Numbered from the stretch's first letter, positions 7,212 through 17,237 are shown. The stretch is DNA of 64,000 nt from Vibrio sp. PID17_43 (GCF_002608565.1 NZ_LIXM01000012.1:1-64000), one strand, 5' to 3'. Notes: generated by a model not told the origin, from the sequence alone. A program made the numbers and translations.

Positions 7212-9914
7212 ATGCCTGTAACTAATTTGGCTGAACTAGATGCTCTAGTAGCTCGTGTTAAAGCGGCTCAAGAAGAATTCGCTACGTTCTCTCAAGAGAA
7301 AGTGGATGCAATTTTCCGTGCAGCATCTCTAGCAGCTAACCACGCTCGTATTCCGCTAGCACAACAAGCGGTTGCTGAGTCTGGTATGGGTATTGTTGAA
7401 GATAAAGTAATCAAGAACCACTTCGCGTCTGAGTTTATTTACAACAAATACAAAGACGAAAAAACGTGTGGCATCCTTGAAGAAGATGACAACCTAGGCA
7501 CGATGACTATCGCTGAGCCTGTAGGTATTATTTGTGGTATCGTACCAACAACAAACCCTACTTCTACCGCGATCTTTAAATCTCTAATCTCTCTTAAGAC
7601 TCGTAACGGTATCATCTTCTCACCACACCCACGCGCTAAAAACTCTACTAACGACGCAGCTAAACTTGTTCTAGATGCAGCAGTAGCAGCGGGTGCTCCA
7701 AAAGACATCATCGGTTGGATTGACCAACCATCTGTAGAGCTTTCTAACGCGCTAATGAAGCACGACGGTATTGCTCTTATCCTTGCAACTGGTGGTCCAG
7801 GCATGGTTAAAGCCGCTTACTCTTCTGGTAAGCCAGCAATCGGTGTAGGTGCAGGTAACGTTCCTGTCGTTATCGACGAAACCGCTGATATCAAACGAGC
7901 TGTTGCTTCTATCCTGATGTCTAAAACATTCGATAACGGTGTAGTATGTGCCTCTGAGCAAGCTGCAATCGTCGTTAGCGAAGTATACGACGAAGTGAAA
8001 GAGCGTTTCGCTTCTCACAAGGCTCACGTTCTATCTAAAGCTGACGCTGACAAAGTACGTAAAGTACTTCTTATCGATGGCGCGCTAAACGCGAAAATCG
8101 TAGGTCAACCTGCTCCAGCAATCGCTGAAATGGCTGGCGTTAAAGTTCCTGCTGACACGAAAGTGCTTGTAGGTGAAGGTCTAGGTAAAGTATCGATCGA
8201 TGATGAGTTCGCTCACGAGAAACTATCTCCAACGCTAGGTCTATTCCGTGCTGACAGCTTCGAAGACGCGGTTGCTCAAGCGGTAACAATGGTTGAAATC
8301 GGTGGTATCGGTCACACCTCTGGTCTTTACACTAACCAAGACGTAAACGCTGACCGCATCCGTTACTTCGGTGACAAGATGAAGACTGCACGTATCCTTG
8401 TAAACATCCCGACTACTCACGGTGGTATCGGTGACCTTTACAACTTCAATGTAGCACCTTCTCTAACTCTAGGTTGTGGTTCATGGGGTGGTAACTCTAT
8501 CTCTGAAAACGTTGGTCCTAAGCACCTTATCAACAAGAAAACTGTAGCTAAGCGAGCTGAAAACATGTTGTGGCACAAACTACCTAAGTCTATCTACTTC
8601 CGTCGTGGTAGCCTACCAATCGCAATGAGCGACCTAGAAGGTAAGAAACGCGCGTTCCTAGTAACTGACCGTTTCCTATTCAACAACGGTTACGCTGATG
8701 AAGTAGTTAAACTGCTTAAAGAGCAAGGCATCGAAGTTCAAACGTTCTTTGACGTAGAAGCGGATCCAACACTATCTGTTGTTGAGAAAGGTGCAGAAGC
8801 AATGAAGAGCTTCCAACCTGACGTAATCCTAGCTCTAGGTGGTGGTTCTCCAATGGACGCTGCTAAGATCATGTGGGTAATGTACGAGCACCCAGAAACT
8901 CACTTCGCGGAACTAGCAATGCGCTTTATGGACATCCGTAAACGTATCTACAAGTTCCCTAAAATGGGTAAGAAAGCTGAGCTTGTATGTATCACTACAA
9001 CTTCAGGTACGGGTTCAGAAGTTACGCCATTCGCGGTTGTTACAGACGACAAGACTGGTGCTAAGTACCCACTAGCGGACTACGAAATCACGCCAAACAT
9101 GGCTATCGTTGATGCTAACCTGGTAATGAACATGCCTAAGTCTCTAACAGCGTTTGGTGGTTACGATGCAGTAACTCACGCTCTAGAAGCTTACGTATCT
9201 GTTCTTGCGAACGAGTACTCAGATGGTCAAGCTCTACAAGCACTTAAGATGCTTAAAGAGTACCTACCTTCAAGCTACGCGAACGGTGCAAACGACCCAA
9301 TCGCTCGTGAGAAAGTACACAACGCGGCAACTATCGCTGGTATCGCTTTTGCGAACGCATTCCTAGGTGTTTGTCACTCTATGGCGCACAAGATTGGTGC
9401 TGAGTTCCACCTACCACACGGTTTAGCGAATGCACTACTAATCTCGAACGTTGTTCGTTACAACGCGAACGACAACCCAACTAAGCAAACTGCGTTCTCT
9501 CAATACGACCGTCCACAAGCACGTCGTCGTTACGCTGAAGTTGCTGACCACCTAGGCCTAAGCCAAGAAGGTGACCGTACTGCTCAGAAGATTGAACGTC
9601 TACTAGCATGGTTGGACGAGCTGAAAGGCAACCTAGACATCCCAATGTCTATCCAAGCAGCAGGTGTTTCTGAAGCTGATTTCGTAGCGAAACTAGATGA
9701 ACTAGCGGTTGAAGCGTTCGATGACCAGTGTACAGGTGCTAACCCACGTTACCCTCTAATCACTGAGCTAAAAGAAGTGTTACTTGCTTCTTACTACGGT
9801 AAAGCGTTCGTTGAAGGTGAAACTTTCGAAGGTACAACGGTTATCAAGAAGAAAGCAGACCAAGAAGCAGCGAAAACTGCGCCAAAAGCAAAAAAAGAAA
9901 AAGCTGACGCATAA
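7212..9914 (+). CDS. adhE: Bifunctional acetaldehyde-CoA / alcohol dehydrogenase
   Basis: A 900-residue fusion enzyme that reduces acetyl-CoA through acetaldehyde to ethanol and regenerates NAD+ during fermentation. The N-terminal half (about 1-440) is a CoA-acylating aldehyde dehydrogenase with catalytic Cys in FDNGVVCASEQ. The C-terminal half (about 455-870) is an iron-dependent alcohol dehydrogenase with GGGSPMDAAK and the metal-binding histidines in HSMAHKIGAEFHLPHG. AdhE proteins assemble into long filaments (spirosomes). A Lys/Ala-rich tail (about 875-900) extends past the conserved core. Codon use is extremely uniform (CTA, GTA, GGT, AAC), as in very highly expressed Vibrio genes. The ribosome site AGGAGA is well placed, and a strong terminator follows. 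Confidence 0.97.
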   Translation: MPVTNLAELDALVARVKAAQEEFATFSQEKVDAIFRAASLAANHARIPLAQQAVAESGMGIVEDKVIKNHFASEFIYNKYKDEKTCGILEEDDNLGTMTIAEPVGIICGIVPTTNPTSTAIFKSLISLKTRNGIIFSPHPRAKNSTNDAAKLVLDAAVAAGAPKDIIGWIDQPSVELSNALMKHDGIALILATGGPGMVKAAYSSGKPAIGVGAGNVPVVIDETADIKRAVASILMSKTFDNGVVCASEQAAIVVSEVYDEVKERFASHKAHVLSKADADKVRKVLLIDGALNAKIVGQPAPAIAEMAGVKVPADTKVLVGEGLGKVSIDDEFAHEKLSPTLGLFRADSFEDAVAQAVTMVEIGGIGHTSGLYTNQDVNADRIRYFGDKMKTARILVNIPTTHGGIGDLYNFNVAPSLTLGCGSWGGNSISENVGPKHLINKKTVAKRAENMLWHKLPKSIYFRRGSLPIAMSDLEGKKRAFLVTDRFLFNNGYADEVVKLLKEQGIEVQTFFDVEADPTLSVVEKGAEAMKSFQPDVILALGGGSPMDAAKIMWVMYEHPETHFAELAMRFMDIRKRIYKFPKMGKKAELVCITTTSGTGSEVTPFAVVTDDKTGAKYPLADYEITPNMAIVDANLVMNMPKSLTAFGGYDAVTHALEAYVSVLANEYSDGQALQALKMLKEYLPSSYANGANDPIAREKVHNAATIAGIAFANAFLGVCHSMAHKIGAEFHLPHGLANALLISNVVRYNANDNPTKQTAFSQYDRPQARRRYAEVADHLGLSQEGDRTAQKIERLLAWLDELKGNLDIPMSIQAAGVSEADFVAKLDELAVEAFDDQCTGANPRYPLITELKEVLLASYYGKAFVEGETFEGTTVIKKKADQEAAKTAPKAKKEKADA

Positions 9915-9972
9915 TTAAGCGTTGCTTATGAGATAAGGTTTTCGCTAGCACGAAATCTTAATCGGGAAACTT

Positions 9973-10005
9973 AAAGCCCCAACCTAAAGGTTGGGGCTTT
10001 TTTTT
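9973..10005 (+). terminator. adhE terminator
   Basis: A 12-bp perfect stem (AAAGCCCCAACC at 9973-9984, complement at 9989-10000) with a TAAA loop and eight Ts. Confidence 0.93.
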
Positions 10006-10045
10006 GTTCAGCGAGAATGACCTTGCTTAGCAGAAGAATTTCATA

Positions 10046-10729
10046 TCACACTTCTGTCGTGACCACGCGACCACTAAAGTAATCGTTAGTCACGATATAA
10101 GCCGTATTCCTCACCAATTCGTCTTGGACCTCTGCCCAGTGACTTTCTTCCACGTTTTCACTGCTATGGCTCACCGAAGGGATGACACCACCGACCCGGA
10201 TATTGAAAGGGGTGAGCTCTTTTGCCCAACTATAGGTAAACCCTGATACTAAGGCAGCTATGCTTTCTACACCTGACAGATTTACGTGGTTGTCATGTGA
10301 GATAACGTTGACGATGACGCCCTTCTTTTTTCTAGAACGAAAACGTTCTGCACTCACTTGGCCATAGGTATACAGGCATCGTGCCGCGGAGGAGAGATGA
10401 TCAATGTAGGTGCTCATTGGCTCTGGCGCCATTAAACTGGGCAGCGTGGAGCAGGTCCAACAATTCACGACAACGTCCGGTGTCGTGCCTAGTAGCGACT
10501 CTATTTTATCAAACAGTAGGTTGACTGACGTTGTGTTAGCACTACAAACATTTATCTCGTATACCTTGTCAGAAAACACGCTAATTTGATGATAGGTTTC
10601 ATTTAAGGAACTTAAGTCTTCGTCACACAGAACCACGGTCGCGCCAAGATGGGCGAAATGACTAGAGCAGGTTCGGCCAAGAACGGTTCCTGCAGAGGTA
10701 ATGAGAATGACTGAGTGTTTAATATCCAT
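10046..10729 (-). CDS. Degenerate short-chain dehydrogenase/reductase-like protein
   Basis: A 227-residue protein with the Rossmann fold outline of the SDR family. The cofactor loop reads TSAGTVLG (11-18) where active members have TGxxxGxG, so two glycines are lost. The NNAG motif is VNCW (88-91). The catalytic Tyr-x3-Lys aligns with Val154 and Ala158, although the following SGFTYSWAKEL helix and the PFNIRVGGVIPS segment are kept. It therefore probably does not act as a normal oxidoreductase; a binding or regulatory role is possible, but this is inference. It stands alone, convergent with adhE. The frame is intact, so it is not an obvious pseudogene. Confidence 0.75.
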   Translation of the reverse strand: MDIKHSVILITSAGTVLGRTCSSHFAHLGATVVLCDEDLSSLNETYHQISVFSDKVYEINVCSANTTSVNLLFDKIESLLGTTPDVVVNCWTCSTLPSLMAPEPMSTYIDHLSSAARCLYTYGQVSAERFRSRKKKGVIVNVISHDNHVNLSGVESIAALVSGFTYSWAKELTPFNIRVGGVIPSVSHSSENVEESHWAEVQDELVRNTAYIVTNDYFSGRVVTTEV

Positions 10730-10921
10730 AGCATCTTCAGTGTATGTGTATTTGTAAACAATACAAGAAAGGGTCGTGCTAACAGCATGGATGAAATTTA
10801 TTGATTATGTGTGAATACGTTCAAACTACGCTTAGTCAATGGTAGGTAATGTTTAGGAATTAGTAAGCAGTCACATTTCTTACGTCCTTGAAATGCAATT
10901 TTTATGATAAACATTGAATCG

Positions 10922-11425
10922 CTACGCTTGTACTTGGATCTGATACTGGCGTTGTGCCGCAACCAATTGGTTATAGAGGCCTGCTTCAGGAATCAATTGC
11001 TTATTACGTTCACCTAAGCTGCGACGTTCATGACCGGATAAGTTGTGGTAGATCTCTTCTGGTAGGTTAAAGGTATCCTGAGGCATGTAGGTTAGCGCAT
11101 CTGGCTTTAGGTAGTGACTGAGCTTTGCCGATGGCAGCCCAGCGTGATGAAACTGTTTTGTTTGCTCTGCGGCGATCTCATAACTGCTGCTGTCTGAACG
11201 CAATGCTTGTGGGTGAGATAAACCAAATTGATGACGAAGAATATCGTCGCTTGTTTTAATTTCTGGTACTTCTTCGACGGGAACGACATCACGCACGTCA
11301 TTTGAAAACATCGACATTATTAGCGCAAAATCAGCACGACGACCATCATGTACAGCATGGTTAATCCCATTGCCGAACTGAAGCTCGTTGATGATTGCTG
11401 CTTTGTCTAAAGTATGAATTTGCAT
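10922..11425 (-). CDS. Conserved protein of the VC2046/SO_2500 family
   Basis: A 167-residue soluble protein without signal peptide or membrane segment. Its sequence and its place next to sodB fit the uncharacterised gammaproteobacterial family named after VC2046. It is rich in His, Gln and Asp; the C-terminal half has a conserved-looking SGHERRSLGERNKQLIPEAG segment. It follows sodB on the same strand with about 145 bases and a terminator between, so it likely has its own promoter. No function can be assigned. The family assignment rests on memory of the neighbourhood and length and is moderate. Confidence 0.65.
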   Translation of the reverse strand: MQIHTLDKAAIINELQFGNGINHAVHDGRRADFALIMSMFSNDVRDVVPVEEVPEIKTSDDILRHQFGLSHPQALRSDSSSYEIAAEQTKQFHHAGLPSAKLSHYLKPDALTYMPQDTFNLPEEIYHNLSGHERRSLGERNKQLIPEAGLYNQLVAAQRQYQIQVQA

Positions 11426-11512
11426 GATGCTCCCCGTTGATGCTTCTATAACGGCACTAAGAGGGAGAACTTTAGGGGGAATTACACGATAAGAGGGGGA
11501 ATGAAAAATAAA

Positions 11513-11537
11513 AAAGCCCGCGAAATCGCGAGCTTTT
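11513..11537 (-). terminator. sodB terminator
   Basis: Read on the minus strand, AGCTCGCG pairs with CGCGGGCT around an ATTT loop and is followed by six Ts. Confidence 0.85.
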
Positions 11538-11569
11538 GCATAAAACTAAATTGAACTTGGGAGAAGAGG

Positions 11570-12154
11570 TTACTTCGCTAGGTTCTCTGCTACGAAATCC
11601 CAGTTTACAAGTGCCCAGAAGCCGTTCATGTAATCAGGACGTACGTTGCGGTAATCGATGTAGTACGCGTGTTCCCATAGGTCAACAGTCAGAAGTGGAG
11701 TAGAACCTTCTTCTGTTAGTGGCGTCGCTGCGTTAGAAGTATTCACGATTTCTAGAGAACCGTCAGCTTTCTTAACGAGCCAAGTCCATGAAGAACCGAA
11801 GTTGTTGATCGCTGAATCAGTGAACTTTGCTTTAAACTCTTCGAAAGAGCCAAAAGCTGCATTGATTGCTTCCGCAACCGCGCCAGTTGGTTCACCGCCA
11901 GCGTTTGGCGCTAGACAGTGCCAGTAGAACGTGTGGTTCCAGATTTGTGCAGCGTTATTGAATACACCACCAGTAGAAGTTTTAACGATCTCTTCTAGTG
12001 TTTTGCCTTCGAACTCAGTACCAGGGATAAGGCCGTTTAGCTTAACAACGTAAGTGTTGTGGTGCTTACCGTGGTGGAAATCTAGCGTTTCTGCCGAGAT
12101 GTGTGGTTCTAGCGCGTCTTTCGCGTAAGGAAGAGCTGGTAGTTCAAATGCCAT
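11570..12154 (-). CDS. sodB: Iron superoxide dismutase
   Basis: Converts superoxide to oxygen and hydrogen peroxide in the cytoplasm. The family start [11 protein letters not shown] is at 12154, preceded by GGAG eight bases away; an in-frame ATG five codons earlier actually contains that ribosome site, so the short form (194 residues) is chosen. His27 in HHGKHH, the [10 protein letters not shown] histidine, and the Asp and His of [14 protein letters not shown] supply the iron ligands. The residues around GSSWTWLV fit the Fe rather than the Mn type. In enterobacteria and Vibrio, sodB mRNA is a target of the iron-starvation sRNA RyhB; that site was not verified here. A single gene with its own terminator. 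Confidence 0.95.
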   Translation of the reverse strand: MAFELPALPYAKDALEPHISAETLDFHHGKHHNTYVVKLNGLIPGTEFEGKTLEEIVKTSTGGVFNNAAQIWNHTFYWHCLAPNAGGEPTGAVAEAINAAFGSFEEFKAKFTDSAINNFGSSWTWLVKKADGSLEIVNTSNAATPLTEEGSTPLLTVDLWEHAYYIDYRNVRPDYMNGFWALVNWDFVAENLAK

Positions 12155-12396
12155 TGATTGATTCTCCATAGATATGAAAGGATTACCTTTCGATTGCTTC
12201 CAATGTTCTTATTGATTTGTAGTCATGGCGACTGACTTGGAAAGTATCTTAGCAAGTTTTTACTTTATTAAAACCCCGATGTGAAAATATTTTGAGGTGG
12301 CTAAGTAAAAGGCGTATCAATTATGTGGTTTTTATTCTGCATTTATTGAGTAGAATGTGGCAATAATTAAAGTTCACATCCATGAATGAGGAAGCG

Positions 12397-12732
12397 ATGG
12401 AAACTATCGACAAAATCAAACAACAGATTTCAGAAAACTCAATCCTGTTGTACATGAAAGGTTCACCGAAACTGCCTAGCTGTGGTTTCTCTTCTCAGGC
12501 AGCGCAAGCGTTGATGGCATGTGGTGAGAAGTTCGCTTACGTAGACATTCTACAAAACCCTGATATCCGCGCAGAGCTACCAAAATACGCGCAATGGCCA
12601 ACATTCCCACAACTATGGGTTGAAGGCGAGTTGATCGGCGGCTGTGACATCATTTTGGAAATGTTCCAGAAAGGTGAGCTTCAGCCTCTAATCAAAGAAG
12701 CGGCAGCACGTGTTGAAGGTGACGCTGAGTAA
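12397..12732 (+). CDS. grxD: Monothiol glutaredoxin 4
   Basis: A 111-residue CGFS-type glutaredoxin that binds and transfers [2Fe-2S] clusters with glutathione. The motif KGSPKLPSCGFSSQA holds the single active Cys; WPTFPQLWVEGELIGGCDI supplies the cis-Pro and glutathione contacts. The ATG at 12397 follows AGGAAG at a proper distance, and the resulting METIDKIKQQI start aligns with E. coli GrxD (115 residues). An in-frame ATG at 12382 is less likely. It is divergent from sodB and ends at a terminator. Confidence 0.95.
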   Translation: METIDKIKQQISENSILLYMKGSPKLPSCGFSSQAAQALMACGEKFAYVDILQNPDIRAELPKYAQWPTFPQLWVEGELIGGCDIILEMFQKGELQPLIKEAAARVEGDAE

Positions 12733-12765
12733 TTCGTCAATACTCACATTTAGCGATAGAATATC

Positions 12766-12792
12766 AAGGAGCCGAACTGGCTCCTTTTTCTT
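12766..12792 (+). terminator. grxD terminator
   Basis: Stem AAGGAGCC (12766-12773) with GGCTCCTT (12779-12786) followed by Ts. Confidence 0.85.
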
Positions 12793-12807
12793 TTTTAGGT
12801 TAGTGGA

Positions 12808-13437
12808 ATGAATATAAAGCTTTACTACGTACATGACCCGATGTGCAGTTGGTGTTGGGGATACAAGCCCACAATAGAAAAACTGAAACAACAACTGCCA
12901 GGTGTGATTCAATTTGAGTATGTGGTGGGCGGCCTTGCGCCAGATACTAATCTGCCAATGCCGCCAGAAATGCAGCAAAAAATTGAACAGGTTTGGAAGC
13001 AAATCGAGTGTCAGCTTGGTACCAAGTTTAACTACGATTTCTGGACGTTGTGCACACCAGTACGTAGCACTTACCAATCTTGCCGTGCCGTTATCGCTGC
13101 AGGCTTCCAAGATTCTTATGAACAGATGCTAGAGGCGATTCAACACGCTTACTACTTACGTGCGATGCCACCTCATGAAGAAGCAACCCATCTGCAACTT
13201 GCAAGAGAGATTGGTTTAAACGTTCAGCAGTTCAAGAACGATATGGACGGCTCTTTGCTAGAAGGCGTATTCCAAGATCAGCTAAGTTTAGCTAAGAGCT
13301 TAGGAGTCAGTTCTTACCCTAGTTTGGTATTGCAGATTAACGATGCTTACTTCCCTATCGATGTTGATTACTTGTCGACGGAGTCAACCCTTAAGTTGAT
13401 CCGTGAACGTATTATCGACAACATGCCAGCACAATAA
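12808..13437 (+). CDS. DsbA-family thioredoxin-fold protein (cytoplasmic)
   Basis: A 209-residue protein with a thioredoxin-like N-terminus and CSWCWG at residues 13-18, the CxxC pair of the DsbA/FrnE/2-hydroxychromene isomerase group. A helical insertion follows and the cis-Pro loop SSYPSLVLQ is near residue 170. There is no signal peptide, so unlike DsbA it should act in the cytoplasm, probably as a thiol oxidoreductase or isomerase; the substrate is unknown. It begins just after the grxD terminator, within the T-rich stretch, so its promoter must overlap that region or it is expressed by read-through. Confidence 0.82.
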   Translation: MNIKLYYVHDPMCSWCWGYKPTIEKLKQQLPGVIQFEYVVGGLAPDTNLPMPPEMQQKIEQVWKQIECQLGTKFNYDFWTLCTPVRSTYQSCRAVIAAGFQDSYEQMLEAIQHAYYLRAMPPHEEATHLQLAREIGLNVQQFKNDMDGSLLEGVFQDQLSLAKSLGVSSYPSLVLQINDAYFPIDVDYLSTESTLKLIRERIIDNMPAQ

Positions 13438-13462
13438 GCTGTCATCTAAAGTCAGATAACAA

Positions 13463-13488
13463 AAAGCCGCTGAATTCAGCGGCTTTAT
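13463..13488. terminator. Bidirectional terminator
   Basis: A 24-base perfect palindromic stem (AAAGCCGCTGAA at 13463-13474 and its complement at 13475-13486) between the convergent DsbA-like and antiporter genes. The T run is short on the plus strand and longer on the minus strand. Confidence 0.8.
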
Positions 13489-13519
13489 CGTAACTAAGTG
13501 CATCAATGTATAGGCAATA

Positions 13520-14845
13520 CTAAAGCACCATTGCGGCAATCCAACCGAAGATGATCAGTGGAATGTTGTAGTGGATAAAGGTTGGCACAACCGTTTCCCA
13601 AATATGCTCGTGTTGGCCATCTGCATTTAGGCCTGATGTTGGGCCTAATGTTGAGTCAGAAGCTGGAGAGCCTGCATCACCCAGTGCCGCAGCAGTACCG
13701 ACTAGCGAAATCGTTGCCATCGGTGAGAAGCCAAACGCCAATGCAAGTGGGACATAGATAGTGGCTAGGATTGGAATGGTTGAGAACGACGAACCGATAC
13801 CCATTGTGACCAATAGACCAACGACAAGCATAAGCAGTGCAGCAAGCGGTTTATTGTCACCAATACTAGTTGATAGCGATTGAACGAGCGTTTCTACGCC
13901 TCCGGTTTGCTTCATTACTGCAGCAAAACCCGCCGCCGCAATCATGATGAAGCCGATCATCGCCATCATGTGAACACCTTTAGTGAACACGTCATGCGTT
14001 TCTTTCCACGCAATCACACCACCAAACGTAAACACCATGAATCCAGCAAGCGCACCGATGATCATCGAGCCAGTGTAAAGCTGAACACTAAGAGCCGCGA
14101 TAATACCGATCGCCGCAACAATAATGTGTTGCTTGTTAATGGCGTGTTCCGTTTCATGTACAACAGTCAATTCATTTTCTTTGTATTCTCTAGGCTTGCG
14201 GTAGCTAAAGAAAATTGCCATGAATAAGCCAAATAGCATACCTAAGCCAGGCAATAACATAGCCGTAGGAACTTGGCTCGCGACCACGCTCTCCAAACCA
14301 TTTTCATGAAGGTTTTTTAGCAAGATATTGTTCAAAAATATACCGCCAAAGCCGACGGGTAGAACCATATACGGTGTGATCAAACCAAACGTCAGTACAC
14401 AAGCGATCAGACGACGGTCAAGCTTGAGCTTGGCGAAGACACCAAGAAGAGGCGGGATCAAAATGGGAATAAAGGCGATGTGGACAGGAATTACGTTCTG
14501 AGAAGACATGGTGACTAATACCAGCGCCACCAATACTGCGTATTTCAAACCAGTGGTCGATGTCGAACTGTCTTTACCATTTATGCGTTTGATAACGTCC
14601 TTAGCCAGTAAGTCGGTGATACCAGATTTGGATATCGCAACGGCAAATGCACCGAGCATTGCGTAGCTTAGTGCAATCGTCGCACCACCACCAAGGCCAC
14701 TTTCAAATGCAGCAACGGTGTCCCCAAGGCTCATTCCAGCAACAAGGCCACCAATAATGGCACTAAACGTGAGGGCGACCACCACGTTTACGCGCATCAA
14801 TGCTAATACCAACATGACGCACACAGATATAACGACAGGATTCAT
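13520..14845 (-). CDS. Na+/H+ antiporter family protein (NhaC-like)
   Basis: A 441-residue membrane protein with about eleven to twelve helices. It resembles the Na+/H+ antiporter family of the ion-transporter superfamily that includes Vibrio VC2037 and Bacillus YuiF, not the classical NhaA, NhaB or NhaD. Conserved stretches include [37 protein letters not shown] and [20 protein letters not shown]; the last is a likely ion- or substrate-binding region. YuiF-like members have been suggested to transport amino acids, so the substrate is open. It lies 28 bases downstream of rnt on the same strand and could be co-transcribed with it. Confidence 0.78.
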   Translation of the reverse strand: MNPVVISVCVMLVLALMRVNVVVALTFSAIIGGLVAGMSLGDTVAAFESGLGGGATIALSYAMLGAFAVAISKSGITDLLAKDVIKRINGKDSSTSTTGLKYAVLVALVLVTMSSQNVIPVHIAFIPILIPPLLGVFAKLKLDRRLIACVLTFGLITPYMVLPVGFGGIFLNNILLKNLHENGLESVVASQVPTAMLLPGLGMLFGLFMAIFFSYRKPREYKENELTVVHETEHAINKQHIIVAAIGIIAALSVQLYTGSMIIGALAGFMVFTFGGVIAWKETHDVFTKGVHMMAMIGFIMIAAAGFAAVMKQTGGVETLVQSLSTSIGDNKPLAALLMLVVGLLVTMGIGSSFSTIPILATIYVPLALAFGFSPMATISLVGTAAALGDAGSPASDSTLGPTSGLNADGQHEHIWETVVPTFIHYNIPLIIFGWIAAMVL

Positions 14846-14873
14846 ACTTTTCCCAATATGTTGTGTTTATTTA

Positions 14874-15518
14874 TTATTTTTCGTCAACAAGCGGCCAACC
14901 GCCTAGGGCCTTCCATTTATTGACAATGCCACAGAATAACTCTGCTGTCTTTTGTGTATCGTAAAGTGCTGAGTGCGCTTCACGATTATCGAATTCCATC
15001 TCAGCGGTTTTACAAGCTTTAGCGAGAACGGTTTGGCCATAAGCTAGTCCACTTAACGTTGCGGTGTCAAAAGTGGCAAATGGATGGAAAGGGATTCTTT
15101 TTAGTTTGCAACGCTCGTTTGCGGCATTAACAAAGCTTAAGTCGAACGCGGCATTATGAGCGACCATGATTGCACGAGAGCAATCTGCCGTTTTTTGCTC
15201 TTTACGGATCAACTTATAAATTTCTTTCAGTGCTTCTTGTTCAGAAACGGCACCACGAAGTGGGCTGAATGGGTCACGGATGCCATTGAATTCCAGCGCT
15301 TCTTTTTCTAAATTCGCGCCTTCGAAAGGTTCGATATGAAAATGAATGGTGGAGGCCGGATGTAGAACACCGTCTTCATCCATGCGAAGTGTTACTGCGC
15401 AGATTTCTAAAAGTGCGTCAGTTTGAGCATTGAAACCTGCGGTCTCAACATCAACTACCACTGGGAAATAACCACGAAAACGTTTTTTCAAGGTTAGAGC
15501 TTCATTTTCTATTGTCAT
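14874..15518 (-). CDS. rnt: Ribonuclease T
   Basis: A DEDDh-type 3'-to-5' exoribonuclease that trims tRNA 3' ends (including the CCA turnover) and matures 5S and 23S rRNA. The catalytic acids are in [10 protein letters not shown] (ExoI), [11 protein letters not shown] (ExoII) and the [14 protein letters not shown] segment (ExoIII with His). The basic KKRFRG near the N-terminus is part of the nucleic-acid-binding patch. Its 214 residues match the family. It is divergent from motY, an arrangement described for Vibrio polar-flagellar motor loci. Confidence 0.95.
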   Translation of the reverse strand: MTIENEALTLKKRFRGYFPVVVDVETAGFNAQTDALLEICAVTLRMDEDGVLHPASTIHFHIEPFEGANLEKEALEFNGIRDPFSPLRGAVSEQEALKEIYKLIRKEQKTADCSRAIMVAHNAAFDLSFVNAANERCKLKRIPFHPFATFDTATLSGLAYGQTVLAKACKTAEMEFDNREAHSALYDTQKTAELFCGIVNKWKALGGWPLVDEK

Positions 15519-15855
15519 GTTGGCTTATTTTAGTGTGACGAAGGCTGCATTATTGCAGATTCTGACGATGAGAAAAACTGCAATGTAGGAGAAAAATTGA
15601 ATTCTGTATTGCTATTTGCCAATTACTGTTATGACCAAAAGAAGGCAATGGTCTCCTGCTATTCCTGTGATGTTATCTACCATTTTACACGCTTGCCATA
15701 TCTTTATAACCAAGCATTTCGAGGTTACTTGGGTGTATCTAAGGCTATTAATCATGATGAAATCGGTATGTTGGCGGGTTTTTTGCATCTGTTCGCTTGT
15801 TTTTAATTGATTCAGAATAGCGGCAATTGACTGCCGTTTGAGAGATAGTACCTAG
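15519..15855. promoter_or_regulatory. rnt/motY divergent intergenic region
   Basis: These 337 bases carry the promoters of rnt and motY. Two overlapping short open frames (about 15597-15810) lack good ribosome sites and recognisable products, and I do not call them genes. I could not find a convincing sigma-28 promoter for motY. Confidence 0.4.
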
Positions 15856-16737
15856 ATGAATAAATGGCTAATAACCAGCGGTGTCATACTGTCATTACTT
15901 AGTGCAAGCAGTTTTGCGACAATGAGTAAGCGTTATGTCGCGATGCCGCAGCAGTCACAATGGGAAATGGTGGTAAACACGCCGCTTGAGTGTCAACTTG
16001 TACACCCAATCCCAAGTTTTGGTGACGCGGTATTTTTATCTCGTGCAAATAAGAAGATCAATTTGGATTTTGAGTTGAAAATGCGTCGCCCGATGGGAGA
16101 GACCCGTGATGTCAGTTTGGTGTCTATGCCACCACCTTGGCGCCCAGGTGATAATGCTGATCGTATTACTAATCTTAAGTTCTTCAAGCAGTTTGATGGC
16201 TACGTTGGCGGTCAAACCGCTTGGGGTATTTTATCTGAATTAGAAAAGGGACGTTACCCAACGTTCAGTTATCAAGATTGGCAGAGTCGCGATCAACGAA
16301 TAGAAGTGGCACTTTCATCGGTACTGTTTCAGAGTAAGTTCAATGCATTTAGTGACTGCATTGCGAATCTACTGAAATACAGCTTTGAAGATATTGCATT
16401 TACGATTCTGCATTATGAACGACAAAGTGATCAATTGACAAAAGCGTCAAAGAAGCGCTTATCCCAAATTGCTGATTACGTTCGCCATAATCAAGACATT
16501 GATTTGGTGTTAGTGGCGACTTACACCGATTCCACTGACAGTAAGAGTGCAAGTCAAAGTTTGTCAGAGCGAAGAGCGGAGTCGCTTCGAACTTATTTTG
16601 AGTCGTTAGGTTTGCCTGAAGATCGTATTCAAGTGCAAGGATATGGCAAGCGCAGACCAATAGCGGATAACGGTTCACCAATTGGCAAAGATAAGAACCG
16701 ACGAGTGGTGATTTCGCTTGGGCGCTCTCAGGTTTAA
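15856..16737 (+). CDS. motY: Sodium-driven polar flagellar motor protein MotY
   Basis: A 293-residue periplasmic protein that forms the T ring with MotX and anchors the PomA/PomB stator around the Na+-driven polar flagellar motor. It has a clear signal peptide ([21 protein letters not shown], cleavage after that Ala). The N-terminal domain (about 22-170) is the MotY-specific T-ring part. The C-terminal domain (about 175-290) is an OmpA-like peptidoglycan-binding fold with [17 protein letters not shown] and [15 protein letters not shown], ending NRRVVI. Length and sequence match V. parahaemolyticus and V. alginolyticus MotY closely. It is a single gene, away from the main flagellar clusters. 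Confidence 0.97.
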   Translation: MNKWLITSGVILSLLSASSFATMSKRYVAMPQQSQWEMVVNTPLECQLVHPIPSFGDAVFLSRANKKINLDFELKMRRPMGETRDVSLVSMPPPWRPGDNADRITNLKFFKQFDGYVGGQTAWGILSELEKGRYPTFSYQDWQSRDQRIEVALSSVLFQSKFNAFSDCIANLLKYSFEDIAFTILHYERQSDQLTKASKKRLSQIADYVRHNQDIDLVLVATYTDSTDSKSASQSLSERRAESLRTYFESLGLPEDRIQVQGYGKRRPIADNGSPIGKDKNRRVVISLGRSQV

Positions 16738-16763
16738 TCTGAGAGGATTGATTGATAAACAAA

Positions 16764-16784
16764 AGGCAGGTATCAGACCTGCCT
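16764..16784 (-). terminator. gloA terminator
   Basis: Stem AGGCAGGT/ACCTGCCT (16764-16771 with 16777-16784). The T-rich tail is on the minus strand, so it ends the gloA transcript. Confidence 0.75.
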
Positions 16785-16820
16785 ACAATAAAATGGCCTG
16801 TTTCAGAGGAGAGGAAGTAC

Positions 16821-17237
16821 CTAGCCTTCTAGGCCCGAAGAAGCTTGCTTGTTCTGAATTAGCTCAATCATGTAACCATCTGGGTCTTTAACAAAGGCGA
16901 TGTGAGTTGTCCCGCCTTTGACAGGACCTGGTTCACGAGTTACGTTACCACCTGCCGCTTTGATCGTGTCACAAGTCGAGTAGATGTTATCGACGCCAAT
17001 CGCAATATGACCAAATGCAGAACCTAGGTCATACGCCGTGGTTCCCCAGTTGTACGTGAGTTCGATCACTGAGCCTTGAGACTCGTCACCGTAGCCAAGA
17101 AACGCGAGTGTGTATTTGTACTCTTTGTTTTCGTTAGTACGAAGTAGCTGCATGCCCATGACTTCAGTGTAGAACTTGATGGATTTGTCTAGATCACCCA
17201 CGCGCAGCATGGTGTGAAGAATTCGACCGTTTGACAT
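16821..17237 (-). CDS. gloA: Lactoylglutathione lyase (glyoxalase I)
   Basis: Isomerises the hemithioacetal of methylglyoxal and glutathione to S-lactoylglutathione. It is a 138-residue VOC-fold protein with two beta-alpha repeats. Metal ligands by alignment with E. coli GloA (three residues shorter at the N-terminus) are His8, Glu59, His77 and Glu125, seen in [26 protein letters not shown] and GYMIELI. The enzyme of this group is usually Ni2+-dependent. It lies 31 bases after nth and may be read from the same transcript. Confidence 0.96.
   Translation of the reverse strand: MSNGRILHTMLRVGDLDKSIKFYTEVMGMQLLRTNENKEYKYTLAFLGYGDESQGSVIELTYNWGTTAYDLGSAFGHIAIGVDNIYSTCDTIKAAGGNVTREPGPVKGGTTHIAFVKDPDGYMIELIQNKQASSGLEG

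Noticed and set aside
15597..15810. Two overlapping short open frames between rnt and motY
   Set aside because: Weak start codons, no ribosome site, no family features, and they overlap each other in different frames; likely leader DNA.
15739..15855. Sigma-28 promoter for motY
   Set aside because: Flagellar class genes often use it, but no TAAA-N15-GCCGATAA match better than about half the positions was found.
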